This document shows positions 16,740-24,712 of a stretch of DNA of 31,263 nt, one piece after another. Origin of the DNA: JAYPUG01 sp038117265 (GTDB lineage: Bacteria > Pseudomonadota > Alphaproteobacteria > UBA6615); NCBI GenBank assembly GCA_038117265.1, contig JAYOFO010000028.1:1-31263 (forward strand), given 5' to 3'. Each line of letters starts with the position of its first letter. The stretch's first letter is position 1. Both the position numbers and the translations under genes were made by a program. A model generated the notes under the pieces. It saw only the letters and a program-made list of their open reading frames with translations, made no database searches and was not told the origin of the DNA.

Positions 16740-17981
16740 TCAGTCGCCGAGCGGGTACGACACGAGGCCGTCGGCCAGCTTGGGCTCGAACCAGGTCGAT
16801 TTCGGCGGCATCACCTCGTTGGCATCCGCCACCGCCATCAGGTCCGCGATGCCCGTGGGATAAAGCGCGAACGCCACCGCCCAGTCGCCGCTGTCGACCC
16901 GCGCCTCGAGTGCGGCGAGCCCGCGTATGCCGCCGACGAAGTCGATCCGCGGATCGGTGCGCGGATCAGCGATGCCGAGCACGGGCTCGAGCAGGCGGTC
17001 GGACAGCAGCTTCACATCGAGCCGGTCGAGCGGCGGCGCATCCGCGCCCGGCGGCGACGCCGCCTCGAGCGCGTACCAGGACCCTGCCAGATACATGCCG
17101 AAGGCGTGCGGCCGACCGGGCTTGGCAGGGCCGTCGCTGCGCGACACCGAGAACGCCTCGCCCACCCGCGCGAGGAAGTCGTCCTCGGACAGGCCGTTCA
17201 GGTCCTTCACGACACGGTTGTAGTCGAGGATGTTCAGCTCGTCGGCGGGGAACGCGACGATCAGGAAACGCTGGTGGGCATCCGACCCGCTCCCGCGCTT
17301 GTCGCGCAGCTCCGCGACCCGCGCGGCCGCGGCGGAACGGTGGTGGCCGTCGGCGATGTAGAGGACGTCGACGGGGGCATAGGCCTGCGCGACCCGCGCA
17401 ACGGCATCGCGCGCGGTCACCGCCCAGACCGTGTGGCGCACCCCGTCGGGGCGGGTGACGTCATAGGCCGGCGTGCCGGCGGTAATCTCGTCGAGGGCCG
17501 CGCGCACCGTGACAACCGGCTTGTGGACCACGAGGACCGGCCCGGTCTGGGCATCGACGGCATCGATCTGGCGGACCCGGTCGTCCTCCTTGTCGGGCCG
17601 GGTGAATTCGTGCTTGCGCACCCGGTTCGCGAGATAGGCGGCCATCGGGGTCGCGGCGACGAGGCCGGTCTGGACGTGATCGCCCATGACGATGCGGTAG
17701 ACGTAGTAGCTCGGCGCCGGGTCGCGGATCAGCACGCCCTCGGCAACCATCGCCGCGAGGTTCTCGGCGCCCTTGGCATAGACGGGCGCGGAATAGGGGT
17801 CGGTGCCGGCGGGCAGGTCGATCTCCGGCCGCGAGACGTGCAGGAAGCTCCAGGGCTTGCCCGCCGCCTGCTCGGCAGCCTCGGCGAACGAGACCACATC
17901 GTAGGGCGGCGCGGCGACGTCGGCGGCCGATTCCGGGCGCGGGCGCAGGCCGGTGAAGGGAAGCAAAAGATGGTCGGACAT
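16740..17981 (-). CDS. DUF1015 family protein
   Basis: This 413-residue cytoplasmic protein belongs to the DUF1015 family, whose biochemical role is not established to my knowledge. Family features are visible: the N-terminal 'PFTGLRPRPE...VAAPPYDVV', 'PSYYVYRIV', the central 'LYIADGHHRSAAAARVAE' with its conserved histidines, and the C-terminal 'MPPKSTWFEPKLADGLVSYPL'. I chose ATG 17981 over an upstream ATG because GGAGAGA stands just before it and the family starts this way. Some relatives sit near serine-pathway genes, but here it precedes miaA by four bases, after the degP terminator. Confidence 0.9.
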   Translation of the reverse strand: MSDHLLLPFTGLRPRPESAADVAAPPYDVVSFAEAAEQAAGKPWSFLHVSRPEIDLPAGTDPYSAPVYAKGAENLAAMVAEGVLIRDPAPSYYVYRIVMGDHVQTGLVAATPMAAYLANRVRKHEFTRPDKEDDRVRQIDAVDAQTGPVLVVHKPVVTVRAALDEITAGTPAYDVTRPDGVRHTVWAVTARDAVARVAQAYAPVDVLYIADGHHRSAAAARVAELRDKRGSGSDAHQRFLIVAFPADELNILDYNRVVKDLNGLSEDDFLARVGEAFSVSRSDGPAKPGRPHAFGMYLAGSWYALEAASPPGADAPPLDRLDVKLLSDRLLEPVLGIADPRTDPRIDFVGGIRGLAALEARVDSGDWAVAFALYPTGIADLMAVADANEVMPPKSTWFEPKLADGLVSYPLGD

Positions 17982-18074
17982 GGCCGTCTCTCCGGTCGGC
18001 GTCGGGCTCGATGGGTTGCGCGCCGTCTTCGCACATTGCATCCGGGCGTGAAAGGGGGCGGACAAAGGTCCAAG

Positions 18075-18104
18075 AAAAAACGGCGCCACCCGAAGGTGCC
18101 GCCG
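18075..18104 (-). terminator. Rho-independent terminator of degP
   Basis: On the minus strand CGGCGGCACC and GGTGGCGCCG pair at 9 of 10 positions around a TTCG tetraloop, followed directly by six Ts (18080-18075). It begins 30 bases after the degP stop and separates the hfl-degP group from DUF1015-miaA. Confidence 0.92.
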
Positions 18105-18134
18105 CCGTCATTCCGGTGGGTTACAGGCCCCGCA

Positions 18135-19640
18135 TCACGACCGGTCGATTCGCACGGCAACGAACCGGCGATCGCCGTTGCGGTTGATCTTGAGCAGGAC
18201 CGAACTGCGGTCGGCATCCTTGGCCTCGCGGATCTTCTCCGCGATCTGGCCCGGCGAGCTGACCTCCTCCTGGCTAACCTCGATGATCACATCGCCCGGC
18301 AGCAGGCTCTTCTCGGCCGCACCGCTGTTCGGGTCGACGCCGGTGATGACGACACCGCGCAGATCGTCGGGCAGGCCGAACTGCTGGCGCATCTGATCGG
18401 TGATCGACGTCACGGTCACGCCCAGCTCGTGGATCGCGGCCTCTTCCGGCTCGATCGCCTCGCCGCGCGGGCCCGAGGAGGCGAGGATCGGCTGCTCTTC
18501 CTCCAGCTCGCCGATTTGCACCGCGACGGTCTGCAGGCGCTCGTTGCGCCAGACCTCGACCGGCACGCTCTTGCCGATGTCGGTCTCGGCGACGATGCGC
18601 GGCAACTCGCGCATGCTCGCGACCGGCTTTCCGTCGTAGGTCAGGATCACGTCGCCGGCCTTGATGCCGCTCTTCTCGGCCGGTCCGTTCTCGGTGACCG
18701 AGGACACCAGCGCGCCGCGTGCCTTGCCGAGGCCGATGCTCTCGGCGATCTCGTCGGTGACCGACTGGATGCGCACGCCGAGCCAGCCGCGGCGGGTCTG
18801 GCCGAAGTCACGAAGCTGGGCAATCACCCGCTCGGCGATCGACGCGGGAATCGCGAAGCCGACCCCGACGCTGCCGCCGGTCGGCGAGAAGATCGCGGTG
18901 TTCACGCCGATGACCCGGCCGTCGAGGCTGAACATCGGGCCGCCGGAGTTGCCGCGATTGATCGAGGCATCCGTCTGCAGGAAGCTGTCATACGGCCCCT
19001 GGTTGATGTCGCGCTGGCGCGCGGAGATGATGCCCGCGGTCACCGTCCCGCCCAGGCCGAACGGATTGCCGATCGCGACCACCCAGTCGCCCACGCGCGC
19101 ACCGCGCGAATCGCCCCACTCGACATGGGGCAGCGCGCGGCCCGCATCGATCTTCAGCAGCGCCAGGTCGGTCTTCGGATCGCGTCCGACGAGCGTCGCC
19201 TTGTGCTGGGAATCGTCCGAAAGGGTGACGGTGATCTCGTCGGCACCGTCGATCACATGGTTGTTGGTGACGACCAGGCCGGCCGCGTCGATGATGAAGC
19301 CCGAACCCAGTGAAGACGCGCGGCGCGGTGCTCCCTGCTGGTTGCGGTTGAAGAAGTCCCGGAACATGTCGCCGAACGGCGATCCCGGCGGCGCCTGCGG
19401 AATGTCGGGGCCGCGCCCCTCGCGCACGACCTGCGTGCTCGAGATGTTCACGACACTTGGCAGGAGCTTGTCGGCAAGGTCGGCAAACGATTCGGGGGCG
19501 CCGCGCGCACTCGCCGGCTGAGCGCCCAGGACAATGGCGAGCGCCAGAAGCAGGCCAAGCAGGAACGCGCCTGCCGCATAGGCCCGGCCGTCGAACCGGA
19601 CCGCCCGTGCGGTTCCTTGCGGGGTCGTTTTCGCAAACAT
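18135..19640 (-). CDS. degP: DegP/MucD-type periplasmic serine protease (Do family)
   Basis: This enzyme degrades or refolds damaged periplasmic proteins. The 501-residue product has a long signal segment at about 20-46 ending Ala-Ser-Ala. A trypsin-like domain follows with the triad H128 ('TNNHVID'), D158 ('DPKTDLALLKI') and S232 ('NRGNSGGPM'). Two PDZ domains come next, at about 275-375 ('GWLGVRIQSV', 'SGIKAGDVIL') and 400-495 ('LGVTVTSI', 'SLLPGDVIIEV'). The length is normal for the family. It lies downstream of hflK-hflC-DUF2065 but has its own sigma-32-like promoter and ends at a strong terminator. Confidence 0.95.
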   Translation of the reverse strand: MFAKTTPQGTARAVRFDGRAYAAGAFLLGLLLALAIVLGAQPASARGAPESFADLADKLLPSVVNISSTQVVREGRGPDIPQAPPGSPFGDMFRDFFNRNQQGAPRRASSLGSGFIIDAAGLVVTNNHVIDGADEITVTLSDDSQHKATLVGRDPKTDLALLKIDAGRALPHVEWGDSRGARVGDWVVAIGNPFGLGGTVTAGIISARQRDINQGPYDSFLQTDASINRGNSGGPMFSLDGRVIGVNTAIFSPTGGSVGVGFAIPASIAERVIAQLRDFGQTRRGWLGVRIQSVTDEIAESIGLGKARGALVSSVTENGPAEKSGIKAGDVILTYDGKPVASMRELPRIVAETDIGKSVPVEVWRNERLQTVAVQIGELEEEQPILASSGPRGEAIEPEEAAIHELGVTVTSITDQMRQQFGLPDDLRGVVITGVDPNSGAAEKSLLPGDVIIEVSQEEVSSPGQIAEKIREAKDADRSSVLLKINRNGDRRFVAVRIDRS

Positions 19641-19703
19641 CTGCGATTCTCCCGTTAATGCGTTGCTGCGTTCGACCGGCTGCGCGGCACCCGGCCGGCC
19701 ATC

Positions 19704-19732
19704 ATATGAGGGACCGGATCGGAGCGTTCAAG
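19704..19732 (-). promoter_or_regulatory. Sigma-32 (heat-shock) type promoter of degP
   Basis: On the minus strand CTTGAAC (19732-19726), a 14-base spacer and CCTCATAT (19711-19704) match the heat-shock consensus CTTGAAA-N13/14-CCCCATNT at all but one base in each box, with ideal spacing. It lies about 64 bases before the degP start. Heat control of a periplasmic chaperone-protease makes biological sense. The match is seen; activity is inferred. Confidence 0.65.
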
Positions 19733-19784
19733 GCGCGGTACGTCCGCAGGGCGACAACCCCTGTCGCCGGATTTCGATATGACC

Positions 19785-19846
19785 GGAAATCGTGGTCGGA
19801 TTTGGGCGCCCGCCGGGCGCATATTGGGCATCGCACCACGATTTCC
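19785..19846. repeat. Long inverted repeat between the DUF2065 gene and degP
   Basis: GGAAATCGTGGT (19785-19796) is repeated inverted and without mismatch at 19835-19846. Inside lies a further stem, GCGCCC (19806-19811) with GGGCGC (19815-19820) and a 3-base loop. It begins 20 bases after the DUF2065 stop. A separate perfect 7-base hairpin, GGCGACA/TGTCGCC, lies at 19750-19768. No T-run follows on either strand. It may end or stabilise the hflK-hflC-DUF2065 transcript. Confidence 0.6.
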
Positions 19847-19866
19847 TGACGATCGCGTGATCAACC

Positions 19867-20079
19867 TCAAATCGTTCCGAGCAGCCAGAGCAGTCCCAGG
19901 CCCGCAATTGCCGCGACGATGCCGCCCGTGCGCATCGTGGGCACCGGCACTTCGACCATGCGCACCAACAGGCGTTTCATCGTCTCCGGCATAACCGCAT
20001 AGATCAGCCCCTCGACGACCAGGATCAATCCGAACCCGATCAGCGCGAAACTCACCCAGAGACCGAGTTGTGCGCCCAT
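19867..20079 (-). CDS. DUF2065 (YjeT-like) small membrane protein
   Basis: This 70-residue protein has two hydrophobic helices, about residues 7-29 and 51-69, joined by a basic stretch 'MPETMKRLLVRM'. The size, the 'FALIGFGLILVVEGLIYAVMPE' pattern and the position just after hflC match DUF2065, whose Escherichia coli member YjeT is also next to hflC. The function is unknown. A role with the HflKC complex is suggested only by the conserved neighbourhood. It starts 12 bases after the hflC stop, so co-translation is likely. Confidence 0.85.
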   Translation of the reverse strand: MGAQLGLWVSFALIGFGLILVVEGLIYAVMPETMKRLLVRMVEVPVPTMRTGGIVAAIAGLGLLWLLGTI

Positions 20080-20091
20080 CGAGGCGTACCC

Positions 20092-21015
20092 CTAGCGCCG
20101 TTCGCTGGAAAGCCCTTGCTCAAGGCGACGTTCGATGACCCGATCGGTGCCACCCTGAAGGTTTCCGAAATACTTGAAGAAGTCGCTGGTCGGCGAGAGC
20201 ACCATCGTCGTTCCCTCGCGCGCAAACGTCTCCCGATAGGCTCCCAGCGAGCGGAAGAACTCGAAGAATTCGGGGTCCTTGCCGTAGGATTCGCCGAGGA
20301 TCGCGTTCCGCGTCGCATCGCCTTCGCCGCGCAGCGTCTCGGCCTCGCGCTGGGCCTCCGCCACAATCACCACCTGCTGGCGGTCGGCTTCGGCGCGAAT
20401 TCGGCGGGCATTCTCCTCGCCCTCGGCGCGCAACTGCGCCGCCTGCCGTTCGCGTTCGGTGCGCATGCGTTCGTACACCGTCTGCGATACGGCCTCGGGC
20501 AGCTCCGAGCGGCCGATCCGGATATCGACGACCTCGATACCGAAATCGGAGGCGTTCTTCGTCACCGAATCGCGGATCGACGTCATGACGTCGTTGCGCT
20601 GCTCGGACAGCAAATCCTCGAGGTTGCGCTGGGCGACGAACTCCTTGACCGTGGAGGTCAGGATGTTGCCGAAGCGGTTCTGGAACGTGAACTCGTTGCG
20701 CACCGTCTGGAAGAAGCGGCGCGGATCCGTGATCCGGTAGCGCGCGAACGCATCAACGAGGATACGCTTCTGGTCGCGCAGCAGCATCTCCTCGGCATCG
20801 GGGTCGACACTCAGCACGCGCTTGTCGTAGGCCACCGCTTCCTGGATCAGAGGCACCTTGAAGTGGAGACCGGGGTCGCGGACGGTCCGCTTGTGCTGGC
20901 CAAACTGCAGCACGAGCACCTGCTCGGTCTCGCGGACCGTGAACAGGCCCGAGTTGAGCAGAATTCCGATGACGACGATAAGGCCACCGATGATGGCGAG
21001 TTTTGCGCGGCTCAT
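20092..21015 (-). CDS. hflC: HflC, SPFH-domain subunit of the HflKC complex
   Basis: HflC forms with HflK a large membrane assembly that surrounds and modulates the FtsH protease. The 307-residue protein has an N-terminal membrane helix (about 6-24), an SPFH/band-7 domain beginning 'FTVRETEQVLVLQFGQ', and a long charged helix with 'ERERQAAQLRAEGEENARRIRAEADRQQ' before the C-terminal region. Most of the protein is periplasmic in the family. Its ATG overlaps the hflK stop as ATGA, which points to coupled synthesis of the two subunits. Confidence 0.96.
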   Translation of the reverse strand: MSRAKLAIIGGLIVVIGILLNSGLFTVRETEQVLVLQFGQHKRTVRDPGLHFKVPLIQEAVAYDKRVLSVDPDAEEMLLRDQKRILVDAFARYRITDPRRFFQTVRNEFTFQNRFGNILTSTVKEFVAQRNLEDLLSEQRNDVMTSIRDSVTKNASDFGIEVVDIRIGRSELPEAVSQTVYERMRTERERQAAQLRAEGEENARRIRAEADRQQVVIVAEAQREAETLRGEGDATRNAILGESYGKDPEFFEFFRSLGAYRETFAREGTTMVLSPTSDFFKYFGNLQGGTDRVIERRLEQGLSSERR

Positions 21016-22151
21016 TGCTGGCCTCCGGTGCTCGTGCTGCGGTTGCGACCGAGCTCGTTGAGCGGCAGGTACGGCACAACGCCCGATTCACCTTCCGCAC
21101 CTTCGTCGATGATGACCTTGTCGGCCTTCTCGAGAACGTCGCGCAGCGTCTCGATGTAGAGACGCCGGCGGGTCACGTCGGGCGCGACCTTGTAGGTCTC
21201 GTAGATCTGGTCGAAGCGCGATGCCTCGCCCTGGGCTTCCTTGATGACCCGTTCGCGATACGCGGTCGCTTCCTGGACGATCCCGGCCGCCTCGCCTCGC
21301 GCCGTCGGCACGATCCGGTTGCGGTAGGCCTCGGCCTGGTTCTGCAAGCGCTCCTGATCCTGGCGCGCACGCTGGACGTCGTTGAAGGCGTCGATCACGG
21401 GCGGCGGCGCTTCCGTCTTCTGAAGCTGTACACGCTCGACCTGGATGCCGGCCCCGTAGGAATCGAGAATCTGCTGGATAAGTTCGCTTGTCTTTGCCTG
21501 CACGCCCTCGCGCGCGGTGGTCAGCAGGTCATCCAGCGGCGTCTGGCCGACGACCTCGCGCATGGCACTCTCGGCCGCCGCCTTCACCGTCTCTTCCGGG
21601 TCGCGGATGTTGAACAGGTATTCGCCCGCGTTCGAAATCCGCCACTGCACGGTGAAATCGAGATCGGCGATGTTCTGGTCGCTCGTCAACATCAGGGATT
21701 CGCTGTCGAGTTCACGCTGCGAAAGCCCCCGCCCGGCGAGGTCGGACGCATCACGGAAACCGATGTTGAGCCGGTTGATCTGGGTCACGGGCGGCGTCAG
21801 CACCTCGCCGACAGGTGCCGGCGGCCACCAGTGCAGGCCCGGCCCCGTCACGTCCCCGTTCCATTCGCCGAACAGCAACTGCACGCCGCGCTCGTTTTCC
21901 TGCACCCGGTAGAAGCCGCTCAGCAGCCAGATACCGGCAAGGATCGCGATAATGATGATGCCCACCGGACTGCTGAAACCGCCCGGCAGGAATCGGCGAA
22001 CCCGGTCCTGGCTGCGACGCAGCATCTCCTCGATGTTGGGAGGCTGACCGCCACCCGGGCTGCCGCCGCCACCGGGCGGGCGCTGACCACCCCACGGGCC
22101 GCCACCGCCGCCGCCCCAAGGGCCACCGCCCCCCTGATTGTTCCAAGGCAT
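21012..22151 (-). CDS. hflK: HflK, SPFH-domain subunit of the HflKC complex
   Basis: HflK is the partner of HflC in the FtsH-modulating membrane complex. The 379-residue protein starts with a Gly-, Trp- and Pro-rich cytoplasmic tail ('MPWNNQGGGGPWGG'), then a membrane helix at about 62-80 ('VGIIIIAILAGIWLLSGFY'), the SPFH domain ('VQENERGVQLLFGEW') and a helical region with 'RARQDQERLQNQAEAYRNRIVP'. I chose ATG 22151, preceded by AGGAAG, over an upstream ATG because the Gly-rich start is typical of HflK. It is the first gene of the hflK-hflC-DUF2065 group and is divergent from mrp. Confidence 0.95.
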   Translation of the reverse strand: MPWNNQGGGGPWGGGGGGPWGGQRPPGGGGSPGGGQPPNIEEMLRRSQDRVRRFLPGGFSSPVGIIIIAILAGIWLLSGFYRVQENERGVQLLFGEWNGDVTGPGLHWWPPAPVGEVLTPPVTQINRLNIGFRDASDLAGRGLSQRELDSESLMLTSDQNIADLDFTVQWRISNAGEYLFNIRDPEETVKAAAESAMREVVGQTPLDDLLTTAREGVQAKTSELIQQILDSYGAGIQVERVQLQKTEAPPPVIDAFNDVQRARQDQERLQNQAEAYRNRIVPTARGEAAGIVQEATAYRERVIKEAQGEASRFDQIYETYKVAPDVTRRRLYIETLRDVLEKADKVIIDEGAEGESGVVPYLPLNELGRNRSTSTGGQQ

Positions 22152-22333
22152 CGCAACTTCCTTCGCCTGTCTGCTGACACTGAAACCGAGTTCACGCCCC
22201 GATGGGACATTCGGCAACTGCGCCGGGTTTATAAATCTATTGCCGGGGCTTATATCACAACATGATGCAAGGCGTGATCACGCCCCGGCGAGCCGTCCAA
22301 CCGATATTGTCCACCGACACGGAGTTTTCAACC

Positions 22334-23452
22334 ATGGCGGCGTTGTCGCACGAAGAGATCCACTCCGCACTCGCCACTGTAATCGATCCGGTGAGCGGCA
22401 CCGACATCGTGGCCCGCGGCATGGTCTCGGGGCTGGTGATCAAGGATCGGAATGTCGGCTTCGCGATCGAGATCGACCCCGCCGATGCCGAGCGCCTGGA
22501 GCCCCTGCGCAAGGCCGCCGAGCGCGCCGTGCTGGCGCTCGACGGCGTTTCTTCGGTCACCGCCGTGCTGACGGCCCACAACACCGCGCCCGCGCAACCG
22601 GCGCCGGCGGACGCTCCGGCAAATCAGGCTGCACCGCGCCGCGCGCCGCCGCGCGACCTGCTTCCCGAGGTCGGTGCCATCGTCGCGGTCGCCAGCGGCA
22701 AGGGCGGCGTCGGCAAGTCGACCACGGCAGTCAATCTGGCCGTGGCGCTCGCGCGCCTGGGCCAGCGGGTGGGGCTGCTCGACGCCGACGTCTACGGCCC
22801 GTCGCTGCCGCGCATGCTCGGCATCACCGACAAGCCGAAGCCGCTGCCCGACAAGCGGATCGCACCGCTCGAGGCGCATGGCGTCAAGGTCATGTCCATG
22901 GGCTTCATGGTGCCCGAGGACACCGCGATGGTCTGGCGCGGCCCCATGGTGATGGGCGCGCTGGAACAGATGATGCGCGAGGTCGACTGGGGGCCGCTGG
23001 ACGTCCTGGTCGTCGACATGCCGCCGGGCACGGGCGACGCGCAACTCACCATGGCGCAGCGGGTCCCGCTGGCCGGCGCCGTCATCGTCTCGACGCCCCA
23101 GGACATCGCGCTGATCGACGCGCGCAAGGGCATCAACATGTTCGCGAAAGTCGACGTGCCCGTCCTCGGCATCGTCGAGAACATGTCCACCTTCGTATGC
23201 CCCAAATGCGGCGAACGGACCGACATCTTCGGTCATGGCGGCGCGCGTGACGAAGCTACGCGGCTTGGGTGCGACTTCCTCGGCGAAATCCCGCTCAATA
23301 TCGACATCCGCGTGACGTCCGATTCCGGCCAGCCGATCACGGCCTGCGAGCCCGACGGCCCGCATGCGCAAGCCTATCTCGCCATCGCGCGCGCGGTCCT
23401 GCAGAAGGTCTCCGGCGCGACGCGGCACGCCCCCAAGATCGTGATCGAGTAG
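22334..23452 (+). CDS. mrp: Mrp/ApbC-type P-loop ATPase, Fe-S cluster carrier
   Basis: Mrp proteins bind and deliver iron-sulfur clusters in an ATP-dependent way in the cytoplasm. The 372-residue protein has an N-terminal MIP18-type domain (about 5-80), a low-complexity Ala/Pro linker (84-106) and the ATPase domain. The latter shows the deviant Walker A 'SGKGGVGKST' (121-130), 'DVLVVDMPPGTGDAQL' and the cluster-binding C289-P-K-C292. I chose ATG 22334, which has GGAG about nine bases upstream; an open frame extends to 22262 but without family-like sequence. It is divergent from hflK, with 182 bases of shared promoter region holding TATAAA and TATATC elements. Confidence 0.95.
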   Translation: MAALSHEEIHSALATVIDPVSGTDIVARGMVSGLVIKDRNVGFAIEIDPADAERLEPLRKAAERAVLALDGVSSVTAVLTAHNTAPAQPAPADAPANQAAPRRAPPRDLLPEVGAIVAVASGKGGVGKSTTAVNLAVALARLGQRVGLLDADVYGPSLPRMLGITDKPKPLPDKRIAPLEAHGVKVMSMGFMVPEDTAMVWRGPMVMGALEQMMREVDWGPLDVLVVDMPPGTGDAQLTMAQRVPLAGAVIVSTPQDIALIDARKGINMFAKVDVPVLGIVENMSTFVCPKCGERTDIFGHGGARDEATRLGCDFLGEIPLNIDIRVTSDSGQPITACEPDGPHAQAYLAIARAVLQKVSGATRHAPKIVIE

Positions 23453-23769
23453 CGCACGCCCGGATCGCGTTTAGTTGAAGGCTTTTTCAGCGCGCTGCCC
23501 GGCGCGGGGGATTGTCAAACGGCCCGGTCGTCCCCACGTCTGATCCCGATGCGGGCGCCATAGCTCGCCCGTCTCGTGAAACCGCCGGGCCGGAAACGGG
23601 CCTTGCCCCACAGGCCGCCGGCCTCCTTGCCCCCCCAACGGGCCGTCGCGCCCGGTCCGGCGGTTTCCTTCCTCCCCCGGGATCACACGCCACCGCGCGC
23701 AACGCCGATGGAATACCGCTGCGGATTGCGGTGTTCTATTCGCATACGCCACACGCATGGAGATTTGGC
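23453..23769. repeat. Gene-free stretch with long inverted repeat
   Basis: No supported gene lies in these 317 bases between mrp and the YHS gene. GAAACCGCCGG (23578-23588) recurs inverted and perfectly at 23657-23667, enclosing 68 bases of mostly G and C with further internal pairing (GGCCGG and CCGGCC). A minus-strand frame of 95 codons (23758-23471) is Arg-rich, matches nothing I know and overlaps the repeat, so I take it as a shadow. The structure could be part of a transcript end or an untranslated regulatory RNA. Confidence 0.5.
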
Positions 23770-24219
23770 ATGTACAAGTGTTTCCGGCCGTTCGGCCTCG
23801 TCGTGCTCGCGATCCTCATCGCCTCCCCGGCGAGCGCGATCGAACCCGTGTTCAGCGCAGATGGCGCCGCGATCCACGGATACGACCCCGTCGCGTACTT
23901 CACCGAGGAGCAGGCCGTGCGCGGGAACTCGGAATTCTCCGCCGAGCATCAGGGCGCAACCTGGCATTTCGCCTCGGCCGCCAACCGCGACCGCTTCGTT
24001 GCCGACCCCGGCAGGTATGCGCCGCAATATGGCGGGTACTGCGCCTGGGCCGTCGCCAACAACTACACGGCCTCCATCGATCCGGATGCCTGGACGATCC
24101 GGGACGGAAAGCTCTACCTCAACTATTCGAAGATCGTGCGGGCCCGCTGGGCGCTCGACAAGGCGGGCAACATCGCCGCGGCCGATGGCAACTGGCTGGG
24201 CTTGCGCGACGCCAACTAG
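23770..24219 (+). CDS. Secreted YHS-domain protein
   Basis: This 149-residue protein has a signal peptide of 23 residues ending Ala-Ser-Ala. The YHS domain follows directly: 'IHGYDPVAYFTEEQAVRGNSEF' (35-56), 'ATWHFASAANRDRFVADPGRYAPQYGGYCAW' (63-93) and a Cys at 91. YHS domains are short folds often linked to metal handling; the function of the secreted single-domain form is not established. I chose ATG 23770 because GGAG lies seven bases upstream and the hydrophobic signal begins there, although the frame is open from 23512. It ends three bases before the convergent folA stop. Confidence 0.85.
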   Translation: MYKCFRPFGLVVLAILIASPASAIEPVFSADGAAIHGYDPVAYFTEEQAVRGNSEFSAEHQGATWHFASAANRDRFVADPGRYAPQYGGYCAWAVANNYTASIDPDAWTIRDGKLYLNYSKIVRARWALDKAGNIAAADGNWLGLRDAN

Positions 24220-24222
24220 CGC

Positions 24223-24708
24223 TCAACCCACCCGTTCGAGGGTGATGAAGCTGAAGCCGGGCGTCTCACCTTCGGCGTCATGGTGCCGACGCGACGTCTC
24301 GCGCCACGCCGCCGCATCGCGCACCGGGAACTGGACATCGCCATCGGGCGCGGCGTCGACCTCGGTCAGATAGATGCGATCGGCCCGCGGCAGCGCCAGC
24401 GCATAGATCTGTGCGCCGCCGATCACCATCGCCTCGTCCGCGTCGCCGGCGATGGCCAGCGCGTCCTTGAGGCTGCGCGCGATGCGCACGTCGGCGGCAT
24501 TGAAGTCGGGATCGCGCGTGACCACGATGTTGGTGCGCCCCGGCAACGCCCGGCCGATCGATTCGAACGTCTTGCGCCCCATGACGATCGGCTTGCCCAT
24601 CGTCACCTGCTTGAAGAAGCGCAGGTCGGCCGGAATCCGCCAGGGCAAATCGCCGTCCCGACCGATCACGCCGTTGCGCGCCACGGCGACGATCAGCGAG
24701 ACGCGCAT
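24223..24708 (-). CDS. folA: Dihydrofolate reductase
   Basis: FolA reduces dihydrofolate to tetrahydrofolate with NADPH, replacing the cofactor consumed by thymidylate synthase. The 161-residue protein has 'LIVAVARNGVIGRDGDLPW' at the N-terminus, the catalytic acid D28 in 'IPADLRFFK', 'PIVMGRKTFESIG' for NADPH binding and 'VIGGAQIYALAL'. The length is normal. I chose ATG 24708, four bases after the thyA stop; residues from an upstream ATG inside thyA are not part of the family. Operon order thyA-folA fits their shared cycle. Confidence 0.97.
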   Translation of the reverse strand: MRVSLIVAVARNGVIGRDGDLPWRIPADLRFFKQVTMGKPIVMGRKTFESIGRALPGRTNIVVTRDPDFNAADVRIARSLKDALAIAGDADEAMVIGGAQIYALALPRADRIYLTEVDAAPDGDVQFPVRDAAAWRETSRRHHDAEGETPGFSFITLERVG

Positions 24709-24712
24709 GGCC

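Noticed and set aside
16620..19313. 897-codon open frame on the plus strand across miaA, DUF1015 and degP
   Set aside because: It is antisense to three clearly recognised genes. Long antisense frames are common in GC-rich DNA, and its product is Arg/Asp/His-rich without any family motif.
23471..23758. 95-codon minus-strand frame between mrp and the YHS gene
   Set aside because: Arg-rich, no known family, overlaps an inverted repeat and has no convincing ribosome binding site.
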